Source: an uncultured Clostridia bacterium | GTDB taxonomy: Bacteria > Bacillota > Clostridia > Christensenellales > Borkfalkiaceae | Length of the DNA: 64,000 nucleotides | Direction of reading: 5' to 3' | Assembly (NCBI GenBank): GCA_947597925.1 | Contig: CANQFA010000001.1 | Span: 372,001-436,000, forward strand | Shown: in pieces, positions 43,874 through 54,400 of the stretch | How the letters are laid out: the number at the start of each line of letters is the position of its first letter | How positions within the stretch are numbered: position 1 is the stretch's first letter | Made by a program: the position numbers and the translations under genes | Notes under the pieces: model-generated | The model's database searches: none | What the model saw: only the letters and a program-made list of their open reading frames with translations | What the model was told of the DNA's origin: nothing

Positions 43874-43975
43874 CCATTTTGAGAGAAGATTTCATTTTGG
43901 CGGTGCGCCGTGTGCGGGATATCATCTTTCCTAAAAAATTTTTCGGAAAATTTTTTGGAAGGGGGTGGTGAATGC

Positions 43976-44004
43976 TTGCGCTGCCTCCCCGAGGGTGCTA
44001 TAAT
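43976..44004 (+). promoter_or_regulatory. Promoter of the Fic gene
   Basis: TTGCGC (43976-43981), 17 nt, TATAAT (43999-44004). Confidence 0.65.
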
Positions 44005-44039
44005 AAATTAAGAATTTTTGTATCCCGAGAGGTTTGAAA

Positions 44040-44885
44040 ATGGGCCCTTCTTTGCGGTTTTTCGAAGATGTGAAGGTGCGTGGGATCTGGAACGAAGAGG
44101 ACTCCAAGTGGTGGTTTTACGCCGTCGATATCGTCGAGGCGCTCACGAAGTGCGAAAAGCCGCGCGTCCGCTGGGGACAGCTGAAGCGCACCGTGCCCGC
44201 CATCACCCATCACTGCAAGCCCATCAAGATCAAGGAAAACGGAAAGACCCTGACCACCGAACTCATCAATCCGAGCGGCGTAAACGGCCTCATGGTCCTG
44301 CTTGCCACCCCATACAGAGAAGATTTCGTCTATTGGTTCTCGAATATCGACAGGTCGCTCAGTGAGCTGAGCAAACAGCAGGCCTATGAGCTCTTCGAGA
44401 GCGGCGCCGTGTGGAACTACGAGGTCGGCACGGCGGCAGGCCTCAAGCTGATCCATGCCTATCTCTTCGGCGGGCTCCTCGACGACGCGGGGGAGATCCG
44501 CACCGAGGACCTCGTGAAGGGCGGCTATCTCTTCGCCATGCACGAAAATCTCAAAAAATTGCTTATCCAAAACGACAAGATGCCCGAGCGCACCTTCGAG
44601 GAGATCGCGGCGAAATATGTTCGGATGAACCTCATCCATCCCTTCAAACAGGGGAATGGGCGCAGCATGCGCATCTGGCTCGACCTCATGCTGAAGAAAA
44701 ATTTGGGGCAGTGCGTCGACTGGAGCAGGGTGGACAAGCGCGCCTACCTTGCGGCCATGAAGAAGAGCTCCTCCGACCCCGAGGACGCCTACGCCCTCCT
44801 GAAAGAAGCCCTGACCGACAAGTTCGAAGACCCCGAGTTTTTCCTGCGGGGTATCGATTACTCCTACTATTTCGACGAAAGGTGA
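44040..44885 (+). CDS. BRO-N domain / Fic domain fusion protein
   Basis: 281 residues from the ATG at 44040 (GAGAGGT upstream; a TTG at 44034 is possible). Residues 1-100 resemble the BRO-N domain of phage antirepressor-like proteins: LRFFEDVKVRGIWNEEDSKWWFYAVDIVEAL followed by VRWGQLKRT and GLMVLLATP. The C-terminal part is a Fic domain with the intact active motif HPFKQGNGRSMR (His200). Fic enzymes transfer AMP or related groups from nucleotides to protein hydroxyls, often as toxins or self-regulators. I see no clear inhibitory (S/T)xxxE(G/N) helix and no antitoxin gene beside it. It has its own promoter and terminator. Phage or defence association is plausible. Confidence 0.87.
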   Translation: MGPSLRFFEDVKVRGIWNEEDSKWWFYAVDIVEALTKCEKPRVRWGQLKRTVPAITHHCKPIKIKENGKTLTTELINPSGVNGLMVLLATPYREDFVYWFSNIDRSLSELSKQQAYELFESGAVWNYEVGTAAGLKLIHAYLFGGLLDDAGEIRTEDLVKGGYLFAMHENLKKLLIQNDKMPERTFEEIAAKYVRMNLIHPFKQGNGRSMRIWLDLMLKKNLGQCVDWSRVDKRAYLAAMKKSSSDPEDAYALLKEALTDKFEDPEFFLRGIDYSYYFDER

Positions 44886-44897
44886 TCTTCATCACGG

Positions 44898-44928
44898 AAA
44901 AAGACGGGACCCGCGGGTCCCGTCTTTT
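44898..44928. terminator. Bidirectional terminator
   Basis: AAAAAGACGGGACCC / GGGTCCCGTCTTTTT arms meeting at CGCG, between the convergent Fic and ABC genes. Confidence 0.92.
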
Positions 44929-44940
44929 TTACAAGGAAGT

Positions 44941-47097
44941 TTACTTTAAGATGTCCGCAGGGCTCCTCTTCGCGAGGCGATAGACGGGCAGGATCGTCGC
45001 GAGCGCCGCCACGCCGAAGCAGAGGAGGAAGAGGGACAGGATGGGGATAAAGCCGACGATGAAGAAGGGAGCGAGGTAGTGCGCATTGAGGACGGCGCAC
45101 CACACGAGCGTTGCGGCCAAAGAGATCGCGAAGATCAATGCCGCCATGATGAGACTCTCGAATACGCAGATCAGGATCACGTCCTTTTTCGACGCTCCGA
45201 GCGCGCGAAGGATGCCGAGCTCCCGCTTACGGAATTCGATGCTGACGCTCAGGTAGCTCATGAAGAGAAGGGCGGAGACGACGGCAAAGATCCCGCCTAT
45301 CCACCAAGCCACGGTCAAAAACGAATCATCGGTAAAGGTATACGCGGCGTCCTCGACCATCACGGAGTACTGCGATCTGATCTTGAGAGAATAGTGGCAC
45401 TCCATTCCTTCGGCGTTGGGAGCCGTAAAAGTGACGTCCTTGCGGTCGAAAAAGGCTCTGTCCTTCATGCGGTCGCCGCTCAGCTTTACCACATAACCGA
45501 AGCTGCCTACGAGAGGGTGGTCACCATACAGAGGGCCTTCGTTCCGTTCCAATGCGCCCTCTTTTACAAACGAAACGCCCATGAGATGCAATCCCTGTAC
45601 ATACTTGTACGTCTCGGGTTCGCTGCTCCAGTCGTATGTTTTATCGTATTTTTCCGCCATCTCCGCGCGGTTTTCGGGCGTGGTATAGATCCCGCAGATC
45701 GTGAGGTGTCCGTATTCTTTCCCCAGCATGTCTTCGGGCGCCTTGATCTCGAAGATGTTGCCGGCTTCATCGCGGTACCCGGCCGCCATGAACAGATCGA
45801 CCATTGCGTCCGAGATCGCGATTTCGGAATCGGTCTCGGGGAGACGGCAAACAGAGGGGTCCTTTAGCCGAGGATCGGGCGCGATGTGAAAATATTCCAT
45901 GAGTTCCGGCGTGACTTCCACTGCCCTATCACTGTTCCTGTAGATCATCTGTAGGTAGGGATCATCGGACCACGATGTCTTTTGGGAATTTTCCGGGCGC
46001 TCTCCGAGATTATCCCACGCCTGGTTTGTACCAAAAGGCCGCGCATATGTAAGAAGTGCCTCCCCGAAGTACTCCCCAAGCGCATCGTATTGCGGCTTCA
46101 TTATATGACTGATGTCTATCTTTTCTACATTCCCACTGGGAAAGGTCGCCATATAGTAGGAATCGTTCTCGAGGATGACATAGGTTTCTCCGTGGTCGTA
46201 CGAAAGTTTCAGCTGTGTATTGAGCGTATCTGCCGTGGCGGCGGTGAAGGCAAATCCGAAGATGAAGCACATGAAGGCGGAGAGCAGGATGGAGATCGCA
46301 AGGCGCAGTTTCTTGTGCTTCAGCCCCTTCGCGCCCATTGCCAATGCACGGCGGACGGGCAGACGGCCGCGGCGAAAGGCCGCCTTTTCTCCCTCTGCGG
46401 CAGGCGCCGATGCGGGGGCGGTATCTGCCACGATCTCCCCGTCCGCGAGGGTCAGGATCCTGTCCCCGTACTTTTCCGCACATTCCCTGTCATGCGTGAC
46501 GACGAGGATCAGCCTGTCCTTCGAGAGGCCCTTCAGGAGGGTATAGAGCGCCTCTCCCGTCGCCGCGTCGAGGGCGCCCGTCGGTTCGTCGGCGAGGATC
46601 ATCTTCGGCTTCTTGATGAGTGCGCGGGCTATGGCAACTCTCTGCTTTTGTCCGCCCGAGAGCTCGCCGATCTTTCGGTCAAAGAGGGGATTTCCGTCCC
46701 TGTCCGTGAGTTCTACCTGCCGCAGGACTTCGTCGATCTCCTCACGGCCCGCCCTTTGACTCTGCAGCTCGAGCGCGAGCGCGATATTCTGTCCCACCGT
46801 GTATTCGGGCAGGAGGTTATATTCCTGAAAAACGAACCCCACATAGGCATTTCGGTAGGCATCGAGGTCGCCCTCCTTAAAATCGGAGAGAGGCGTCCCG
46901 TCGACCGAGATCGCTCCCGAGGTCGGTCTGTCGATGCCGCCGAGCAGATTCAGGAGAGTGCTCTTTCCGCTTCCGCTCTTACCGAGGATGAAGACCAGTC
47001 CGCAGTCGGGGAAGGCCGCACTGACGCCCGTGAGCGCCGCCGTCTGCACTCCGCCCTTGCTGACATAGGTCTTGCTCAGATTCTCAAAGCTTATCAT
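44941..47097 (-). CDS. MacB-like ABC transporter, fused ATPase and permease
   Basis: 718 residues. The ATPase (1-225) has Walker [11 protein letters not shown]-loop [18 protein letters not shown], signature [15 protein letters not shown] and Walker [14 protein letters not shown] first membrane helix (about 263-285) is followed by an extracytoplasmic domain to about residue 575. Three FtsX-type helices then close the protein, with [20 protein letters not shown], the cytoplasmic coupling motif of this class. It matches the architecture of the truncated transporter at the start of the window. The substrate is unknown; such proteins often export antimicrobial peptides or act with lipoproteins. 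Promoter and ribosome binding site (AAGGAG) are clear. Confidence 0.93.
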   Translation of the reverse strand: MISFENLSKTYVSKGGVQTAALTGVSAAFPDCGLVFILGKSGSGKSTLLNLLGGIDRPTSGAISVDGTPLSDFKEGDLDAYRNAYVGFVFQEYNLLPEYTVGQNIALALELQSQRAGREEIDEVLRQVELTDRDGNPLFDRKIGELSGGQKQRVAIARALIKKPKMILADEPTGALDAATGEALYTLLKGLSKDRLILVVTHDRECAEKYGDRILTLADGEIVADTAPASAPAAEGEKAAFRRGRLPVRRALAMGAKGLKHKKLRLAISILLSAFMCFIFGFAFTAATADTLNTQLKLSYDHGETYVILENDSYYMATFPSGNVEKIDISHIMKPQYDALGEYFGEALLTYARPFGTNQAWDNLGERPENSQKTSWSDDPYLQMIYRNSDRAVEVTPELMEYFHIAPDPRLKDPSVCRLPETDSEIAISDAMVDLFMAAGYRDEAGNIFEIKAPEDMLGKEYGHLTICGIYTTPENRAEMAEKYDKTYDWSSEPETYKYVQGLHLMGVSFVKEGALERNEGPLYGDHPLVGSFGYVVKLSGDRMKDRAFFDRKDVTFTAPNAEGMECHYSLKIRSQYSVMVEDAAYTFTDDSFLTVAWWIGGIFAVVSALLFMSYLSVSIEFRKRELGILRALGASKKDVILICVFESLIMAALIFAISLAATLVWCAVLNAHYLAPFFIVGFIPILSLFLLCFGVAALATILPVYRLAKRSPADILK

Positions 47098-47130
47098 AGC
47101 GCTTTTACTCCTTATATTACGTCTATGTCG

Positions 47131-47158
47131 ATTATATCATGGGGGTGGGTACTGTCAA
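47131..47158 (-). promoter_or_regulatory. Promoter of the 44941-47097 ABC gene
   Basis: Minus strand: TTGACA (47158-47153), 16 nt, TATAAT (47136-47131). Confidence 0.75.
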
Positions 47159-47194
47159 TAGCTTCGCGAAAAATTCTATAAATTTTTTACAACA

Positions 47195-47219
47195 AAAAAG
47201 TCGGGGAGCCCGACTTTTT
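47195..47219 (-). terminator. Terminator of the FNT gene
   Basis: AAAAAGTCGGG-GAG-CCCGACTTTTT; it has T-runs on both strands. Confidence 0.88.
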
Positions 47220-47242
47220 GCTGTTTTATGCGGATGGGGTCT

Positions 47243-47926
47243 TCATTCTTCCTTTTTCTCGGGTTTGGGGCGGATGGCGCGGAGGAGGGGGATGACGAGC
47301 GCGCCCACGGAGTTGCCGAGGATTATCATCATGAGATACCCGAATGCCTGCCAGGTGGCGATGCCCGAGCAGGCGAAATAAAACATATCCGCAATGGAGT
47401 GCTCAAATCCGCTCAGAATGAAGGCGGGGATGCAGAACACGATGCCCACGACCGTCTTGTGGTTGCGCCAGATGTCGACGGAGAGATAGACGAGCAGCCC
47501 GCAAAAGACGGCGCGGAGACCGCCCACGAGGTAGAGCATGCCGCCCTCGCCCTGCTGCAGTTTGCCCGTGCAGAGGACGACGGCCGTCGCCTTGAGATTG
47601 GGCAGGATCCAGCCGATGAGGTAGCCGCAGATCATCGTCCCGAGGAGATTCCCGAGGAGGCACAGAAGGAGCAGGGAGATGTCCGCCTTTTTGTGATTCT
47701 CAAGGATGAGCCCTATTTTTCCCGTGTAGAGGGCGTATCCGCGCATGCAGATGCAGATGAGGGCGAGCGGGAAGAGGAAGGAGCCGATAAAGCGCGCGTA
47801 GGGGATCTCGGGCAGATAGCAGGCGAGGAAGACCGCCCCGCCGAGGGAGATGAGGATGCCCGCCAAAATGCCTTCCGCGATATTTGACAGGATGGTGCGA
47901 ATTTCGTTTTTCGTCTGCGTATTCAT
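47243..47926 (-). CDS. Formate/nitrite transporter (FNT) family channel
   Basis: 227 residues with six membrane helices. FNT hallmarks are GILAGILISLGGAVFLAC in helix 1 and the central FEHSIADMFYF, which carries the histidine of the FNT pore. The ATG at 47926 is preceded by GGAGGTCACT; an upstream ATG at 47938 forms part of that site and is unlikely to be used. FNT proteins conduct formate, nitrite or hydrosulfide with protons. No pyruvate formate-lyase or nitrite reductase gene lies nearby, so the substrate is open. Confidence 0.92.
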   Translation of the reverse strand: MNTQTKNEIRTILSNIAEGILAGILISLGGAVFLACYLPEIPYARFIGSFLFPLALICICMRGYALYTGKIGLILENHKKADISLLLLCLLGNLLGTMICGYLIGWILPNLKATAVVLCTGKLQQGEGGMLYLVGGLRAVFCGLLVYLSVDIWRNHKTVVGIVFCIPAFILSGFEHSIADMFYFACSGIATWQAFGYLMMIILGNSVGALVIPLLRAIRPKPEKKEE

Positions 47927-47943
47927 AGTGACCTCCATGCAGT

Positions 47944-47972
47944 ATTATATCATACCCGCGGGCGAATGTAAA
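47944..47972 (-). promoter_or_regulatory. Promoter of the FNT gene
   Basis: Minus strand: TTTACA (47972-47967), 17 nt, TATAAT (47949-47944). Confidence 0.75.
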
Positions 47973-48030
47973 CCGATTCGGGGCAATTGGAAGAGTTGAT
48001 ATTTTCGGCATGCGGGGCGCGTAAAAAGGA

Positions 48031-48196
48031 CCGTTTTTCCTCAAATTAGGGAAAAGAGGGGATTGGACTGCGGGACGCAGGATGAGGCATCCATGTCCGC
48101 AGATAGCATGCCGTCGCGGACATGGTATGCCCGTTTTGCGGCGAGGAAAAAAGACGCGACCCCCCGCAAAAAGAATGCGAAAAGCAATATTCTTTT
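48031..48196. other. Structured intergenic region, possible small RNA
   Basis: This is the middle of a 505-nt gap without a convincing gene. In order it holds a TTTTCC/GGAAAA hairpin (about 48033-48055); a CTGCG-GGA-CGCAG hairpin (48068-48080); a 15-bp stem with one bulge (GGCAT + CCATGTCCGC at 48086-48100, pairing with GCGGACATGG + ATGCC to 48131); and AAAAGAAT/ATTCTTTT (48169-48176, 48189-48196). No known RNA family is recognised. The short frame on the minus strand here (48041-48223) looks random. Confidence 0.3.
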
Positions 48197-48311
48197 GAAC
48201 GTCGAGAGCTTGCATATCCGCAAATTTACTTAATACAAAGTAAGAAATTTAGCGAAAACGCGAGGAAATTTGTCGGATAATGCAAAAATTTCGAATTTTA
48301 CCGCATTTTTC

Positions 48312-48340
48312 TTGCCATGCGCCGAGAAATCTGCTATAAT
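48312..48340 (+). promoter_or_regulatory. Promoter of the giant MBG/Hint gene
   Basis: TTGCCA (48312-48317), 17 nt, TATAAT (48335-48340). The leader of about 85 nt contains GGGGC-TCT-GCCCC (48394-48406) inside an ATTTT/AAAAT outer stem. A small CTCC-TTC-GGAG stem then covers the GGAGG ribosome binding site. Confidence 0.7.
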
Positions 48341-48431
48341 GGGCGTATCACGATGCTAATACTACGCGTGGCATAATACAGAATTTTTCGAGTGGGGCTC
48401 TGCCCCGAAAATCACTCCTTCGGAGGTCGTT

Positions 48432-51400
48432 ATGAAAAGGAAACGTTTTGCTCTCATTCTGATGGCGCTGTGCTTCGTGCTGGCGGCTTCTTTCGGCTGT
48501 GCCTATGTCTATGCCGAGGAGAAGTACGTCGTCACCTTCCGCAGCGGCGCAGACGTGCTCGCCACGGAAGAGTACAAGGTGGGCGCCGAGGTCACATTCC
48601 CCGAAGATCCGCAGAAAGAGTCGGACGAGGAATATGACTATGTCTTTTTGGGCTGGAACTACTCCGGCCTCGAGACCGACGAACTCATCGACTCTCACAC
48701 CGTCCTCGAAGATGTGACTATCTACGCCGTCTATGAGGCCGTGCCCATCCCCCGCGATGACAGGGTGAGCTACCTCGTGACCTTCCGCGACGGTATCACC
48801 AACCGCATCATCTCCTTCACCGACCCCGATACGGGCGAACTTGTGACACAGCAGCACGTGGGAGAGGGCGACATTGCGAAATATCCCGCCGAGGCGGAGA
48901 TCCCCGACCACACGGACATCCACAGGGTGTTCTCCGATTGGAGTGAGCCGCAGGGGACCATCATCACGGCCCGCACGGAGATCTATGCGAACTACAAGTA
49001 TCAGGAGTTCCCCGTGCATCTCCATGTCCTGCAAAAGGACTACCTCGCCGAAATGCCCGTGGAGTACGAGAGCTATCTCGAACTCCCCAAAGATATCTCG
49101 GGCGTGGGCGATCCCGACCTCACGCCGAGCGTCTTCTCTGTCGACGGATGGTACTGGGACGAAGGCCTCACGCAGAAGATCGACAGCGTGCCGAAGGTCG
49201 ACGAAGAGCTCCTCGACGCGCATGCCGAGAAGGGCGAATTTCATGTCTATGCCGCCTGCAGTCTGAAAAATGATGCGGGCTATATCGACGTATCCACCAA
49301 TGCGAACTATACCTATGGTTCGGAGATCACCGCACGCGTGCGCGATCTCTCCTCCGCGCGCGGCCTGAGCTATGCCTACAGCTGGAATGTCAAGCGGAAC
49401 GGCAAGCTGCTCACCGCCGACAGCGAGACCTTCCGCCTCCGCGACGCGGGCAACTACGAGATCGCCTGCAATGTCACCATCACCTACGGCGACAACATCA
49501 TCTCCGCCGTCCGCGAACTCGCCTACACCGCGACGGTGACGGTGGAAAAGGCCAACCTCGTGCCCACCCTCACCCTCTCCCGCACCAACCTCATCTACGG
49601 CGAAGAGGCGCCCGTCATCACGGCGGAGTACGAGGGATTCCGCTTCGACGACACCGCTTCCGTCGTCAAGCCCAACTATACCTATTATAATGACTCGCGC
49701 GCACAGAGCTTTTCGGCGTCCCGTCTTCCCGCGGGCAGCTACACGCTGACCGCCTCCTATGACGAGATGGAGAACTACACCATCACGCTGCCCGATGCCC
49801 TGCACTTCACCGTGGGCAAGAAGGCGCTCACCCTCACCCTCTCGGTGGCGGACACCGTCTACGGGGAGAAGTTTGCCCCCGTGCTCGGCGGATTCGGCGA
49901 CATGGAGTATGCGGAAGAGGCCGCCATCCTCGGCGATCCCGTGTACACGGTCAATGGCACCGCGCGCAAGGTGGGGGAGATCCTCCCCGCACGCAGCGGC
50001 TACCGCGTCACGGTGAGCGGGCTCTCCTCCGATGACTACACCATCAACTATCCCGCGACGGTGACCTTCAATGTCGCCAAGCGTCCCTTCAACGTGGTGA
50101 CCGAGGCCACGGGGTGCACCTACGGCGAGTCGCCCGTATACGGCTTCCGCATCGTCTATCCCGACCTCGCCGACGAGGACGTGCTCGCCTTCCTCAAGGG
50201 GGAGGAAGTCTCTGTCTTCTCGCCCACCTATAACCTCCTGCGCGGCGGCTCCGTCTACTCTCACAACGGCGGCGGCTATTTCCTGCAGGGCGACTACACC
50301 GTCACGGCCAATCTCAATAAGAATTACGACAACTATGTGATCGGCACGACCGACTCTGCGACGTTCAAGGTCGCAAAGCGCCCCTTAACGCTCGGGATCG
50401 AGCTTCGGAAAGGGGATGCCGCGCTCGGCGCCGACGAGACCTATACCTATGGCGACAGAGTGCAGGCGGTGGTCACCTACGAGGGCTTTGCCGTGGGTGA
50501 AGACGAGACCATGCCCTCCGTCATCACCGTGCCGAGTGACCCTTGGAACTTCTTCAAGGGGGACAGCCCCTACAATGCGGGCACCTTTACCGCGGGCGCA
50601 TATACCGTGGCCTTCGGAAAGGAATTCCGCGCGGACAACTACGAGATCACCTATTCCAAGGAGAGCGCCTTTACCGTCGCGAAGAAGGACTTGAAGCTCA
50701 CGCTCGCCCTTGCAACCGACGACCTCATCTACGGCGACACGCCCGCGGCGAAGTCGGGAGCCACGTCGACCTCCATAGGCGGCATCACCTTCGACGGACT
50801 CGCCAACGGTGAGACGCCGAGAAATTTCGAAAACGGCAAATATCCCACGATGACCTTCCTGAAGGTCGAAGCGGACGGCACGCGCGGCGACCCCGCGGGC
50901 TACCATGCGGGCAACTATGTCGCGACCGTGACCTTTGAGGCCGCGAACTACAATATCATCGTCGAGGAGCACCCCTTCGAGATCGCCAAGCGCACGGTCG
51001 AGGTCTCCATCAAGTTCAACTTCGAGAACTTCATCTACGGCAGCAAGTTTACCTACACGCTCACATACGGCAGCGACAGAAAGGGCTTCGTGACCAAGGC
51101 GGACGAGACGGCCTATACCAAGGACGCCTACCTCAGCTATGTCTCCGAGCGGGCGACCTATACCCAGCAGATGAATGGGGAGATCGTCGACAAGGAGGGG
51201 AAAGAGGCCTACCTCGCCGTCGATTCCTACACCGTCACCGTGACGGGCTTCGGCGAACTGCAGGACTACACGGTGCAGTCCGTCGGCCAGACCAAGGTGA
51301 CCATCGAACCCAAGGATGTCACCCTCAGTGTCACGGCGGATAAGGAGCGCTATACCTATGGCGATACGCCCGTCTTCACGCCCACTATGAGCGGATTTGT

Positions 51401-54400
51401 TGCGGGAGAGAGCGCGGAAAACCTTCCCGGCGGCGCACCCGTCCTTGCCTATCAGAAGGAGGATGCGGAGTATGTGCTCGGCACCCGCTTCGGCGCGGGC
51501 AACTATGTCGTCACCTTCAAGAACCCCACGAGCGGCGAGATCTATCGGAGCGGGGACTACGGAAACTATCGGGTGAGGCTTACGACGGACAGCTACACCG
51601 TCGCAAAGAAGGCGCTCACCGTGACGACTGCCTTCACGGGCTTCACCTACGGCGATTATACCGCGGAGACGATCGCGCCCGCATATTCCTATAACGGATT
51701 CATTGGCGACGAGGACGAAGACGTGCTCGGTGGCACCCATGTCCTTACCTACACCTTCCGCAAGGGCACGAGCGGAGCCTACGACCCCTACGAGGCAAAG
51801 GGTCTCTTCCGCGCGGGCTACTACTGTGTCACCGTCTCGGGCCTCACCTCCGAGAACTACGAGATAACCTACAATACGCCCACCTTCACCGTCGCGAAAA
51901 AATCGGTCACCGTCGGCGTGGAGAACGTGGAAGATTCCTATATCTACGGTCAAAAACCCGCCCCCATCCTCACATTTGAGGGATTCGTCGCGGGCGAAAG
52001 CGAGAAGACGGAGGGCATCTTCTCGGCGAGACCCGCGCAGGAGTTCACCTACACGGGGAAGGATGTCGCGCGCTTTGCGGCAGGTAGCTACACTGTTTGG
52101 GCGACGAACGGATACACCGCCGACAACTACACCTTTGGTTATGACAGCAGCATTGCCTTCACGGTAGAAAAGGCCGCCCTCAAGGTCACCGTGTCTGCCG
52201 AGGGCTTCGTCTATGGCGGCACGCCCGCTCCCACGCTGCGCTACGAGGGCTTCGTCTACGAGGAGACCGCGACCAATCTCGAGGGCACGCCTCAGTACAC
52301 CTATGACGCCACAGGCCTTCTCCATGTGGGCGAGCACACCGTGTCCGTCAAGGGCTACTCTTCGGACGACTACGACATCACACATGTCGGCGGCACCTTC
52401 ACCGTCACCAAGAAGGACCTCACCATCGAGGTCGCCGTGGACAGCTTTACCTATGGCGACAAGCAGCCCGAGGCGAAGGTCACTTACGTCGGCTTCATCA
52501 AGGGCGAAAGCGAAGCAAATCTCACGAACGAGCTCGTCATCACCTACACGGGCGCAAAATTTAAGGACGAGACGAAGAACGGCCATCTCCATGCAGATAC
52601 CTACACCGTGACCCTCTCGGGCTGCACCTCGGAGGATTACGCCATCACCTTCGGCACCGCGACCTTCACCGTGGCGCAGAAAGAACTCACCTTCACGGTC
52701 GCCGTGGAAAACTTTACCTATGGCGATGACAAAATGCCCGTCGTGACCCACACCGACTTTGCCTATAACGAAGACGAGCACGATCTCACGGGCGAGCTCG
52801 CATACACCTACACGAGCGAAAACTACCACTATACGGGTGCCGCGGATGGTCACTTCCATGCGGACACCTACACCGTATCCATTTCGGGCTACACCTCGGA
52901 GGACTACGACATCAAGTATGTCGAGGATACCTTCACCGTGGAGAAGAAGGCCCTCACCATCGCGGTCACCGTGGACGGCGACACCTTCGGCTACGGCGCC
53001 GACAAGCAGCCCAAGCCTGAGGTCACTTACGTCGGCTTCATCGATGACGAAAACGAGAAAGATAACCTCACGGGCGAGCTCATCCTCACCGATTCGGGCG
53101 AGAAGAAGGGCGACCGCTACCGCGCAGGCGAGCACGTGCTGTCCCTCGAAAAATCGACCTACGCCTCGAATGATTACGCCATTACCTACGACGGCGATTC
53201 CTTCACCGTGACCCCGCGCACCGTAAGCGTGGCGCTTGCGGGGGGATGGACGACCTATGCCGACGACCCCGCAACTTGGACGGAGGCATACAGCTGGTAT
53301 ACGCTCTCGGGCGACAGCATCCTCAAGGGCGAGCTGCCCTTCACCTATTCCCTCAAGAAGGGCGCCGCCGCGTACAAAGAGGGGACCGACAAGTACTTCC
53401 CCGTCGGCACCTACACCCTGACCGTGACCTATACGCCCGACACCGACTATGTCGTCAAGCAGGGCGAAACCGTAAAAGAGGGCACGCTCACGATGTCGTT
53501 CACGGTCGCCAAACGCTCCATCACACTCACTGTGTCGGGCGGTACGCAGACCCCTTGGGCAAACCGTGAGGCTTGGTCCGCTACGCCCACGATCCCCGGT
53601 ACGATCTCCGCTAAGGGATTTACACTGGAGGGGACGATCGTCCTGAAGGATGCCGCCGAAAAAGAAGCGGGCGTCTACGAAGATACCACCATTGGCAGCA
53701 AATTTGCCTGGAAGGATGACTTCAAGATCCTTTTGGACGGGAAAGATGTCAAGGAGAACTTTGAGGTCGGCTATTCGCTGCATATCAGCCTCAGTGACTC
53801 CAGCTTTAGCGTGACGGTCCCTCAGAATACGACTGAGACCTACAATAAAGAAAAGCATACGGTCGCCGTCAAAGCTACGGCAGACGGTGTCGCTCCCGAG
53901 GACATCAAGTATGAGTACAGCCTGACCAAGGAGGGCGTGTATTCTACGGAATTCCCCGAGATCGTCAATGCGGGCACCTATACCGTGTACTATAAAGTCA
54001 GTGCGGAGAACTGTAAAGATGCAACCGGCGAGTTCGTGATCACCATTGACCCGAAACCGATCACGGTGAAGGCACCTTCGTTCGCCGCCCAAACCTACAA
54101 GGCAGAAGCTTACAACTACAAATTCACCGTGGCCGATATCTTCCCGGGACTTGTCGAGGCCGATGCGGCATTCGCCAAGGTCACGTTGAAAGTCGACAGT
54201 GGCAGCGACGAAAGCGGGTCCGAAGTCACGGTCACGGAGATCAATGCCGGTGCCTACAATGTAACCTACTCCCTTGTCTTCGATGACGGCCATGCCGACT
54301 TGGCGAAGAACTATAAGATCGTCTACGGTGCAGGAGAAGCGAAGGAAGGCACGGTCACGATCACCATCAACAAGGCCCGGCTCACGAAGCCGACCGAGGA

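Noticed and set aside
48041..48223. 60-codon minus frame in the 48-kb gap
   Set aside because: No ribosome binding site, random composition, and it crosses strong hairpins.
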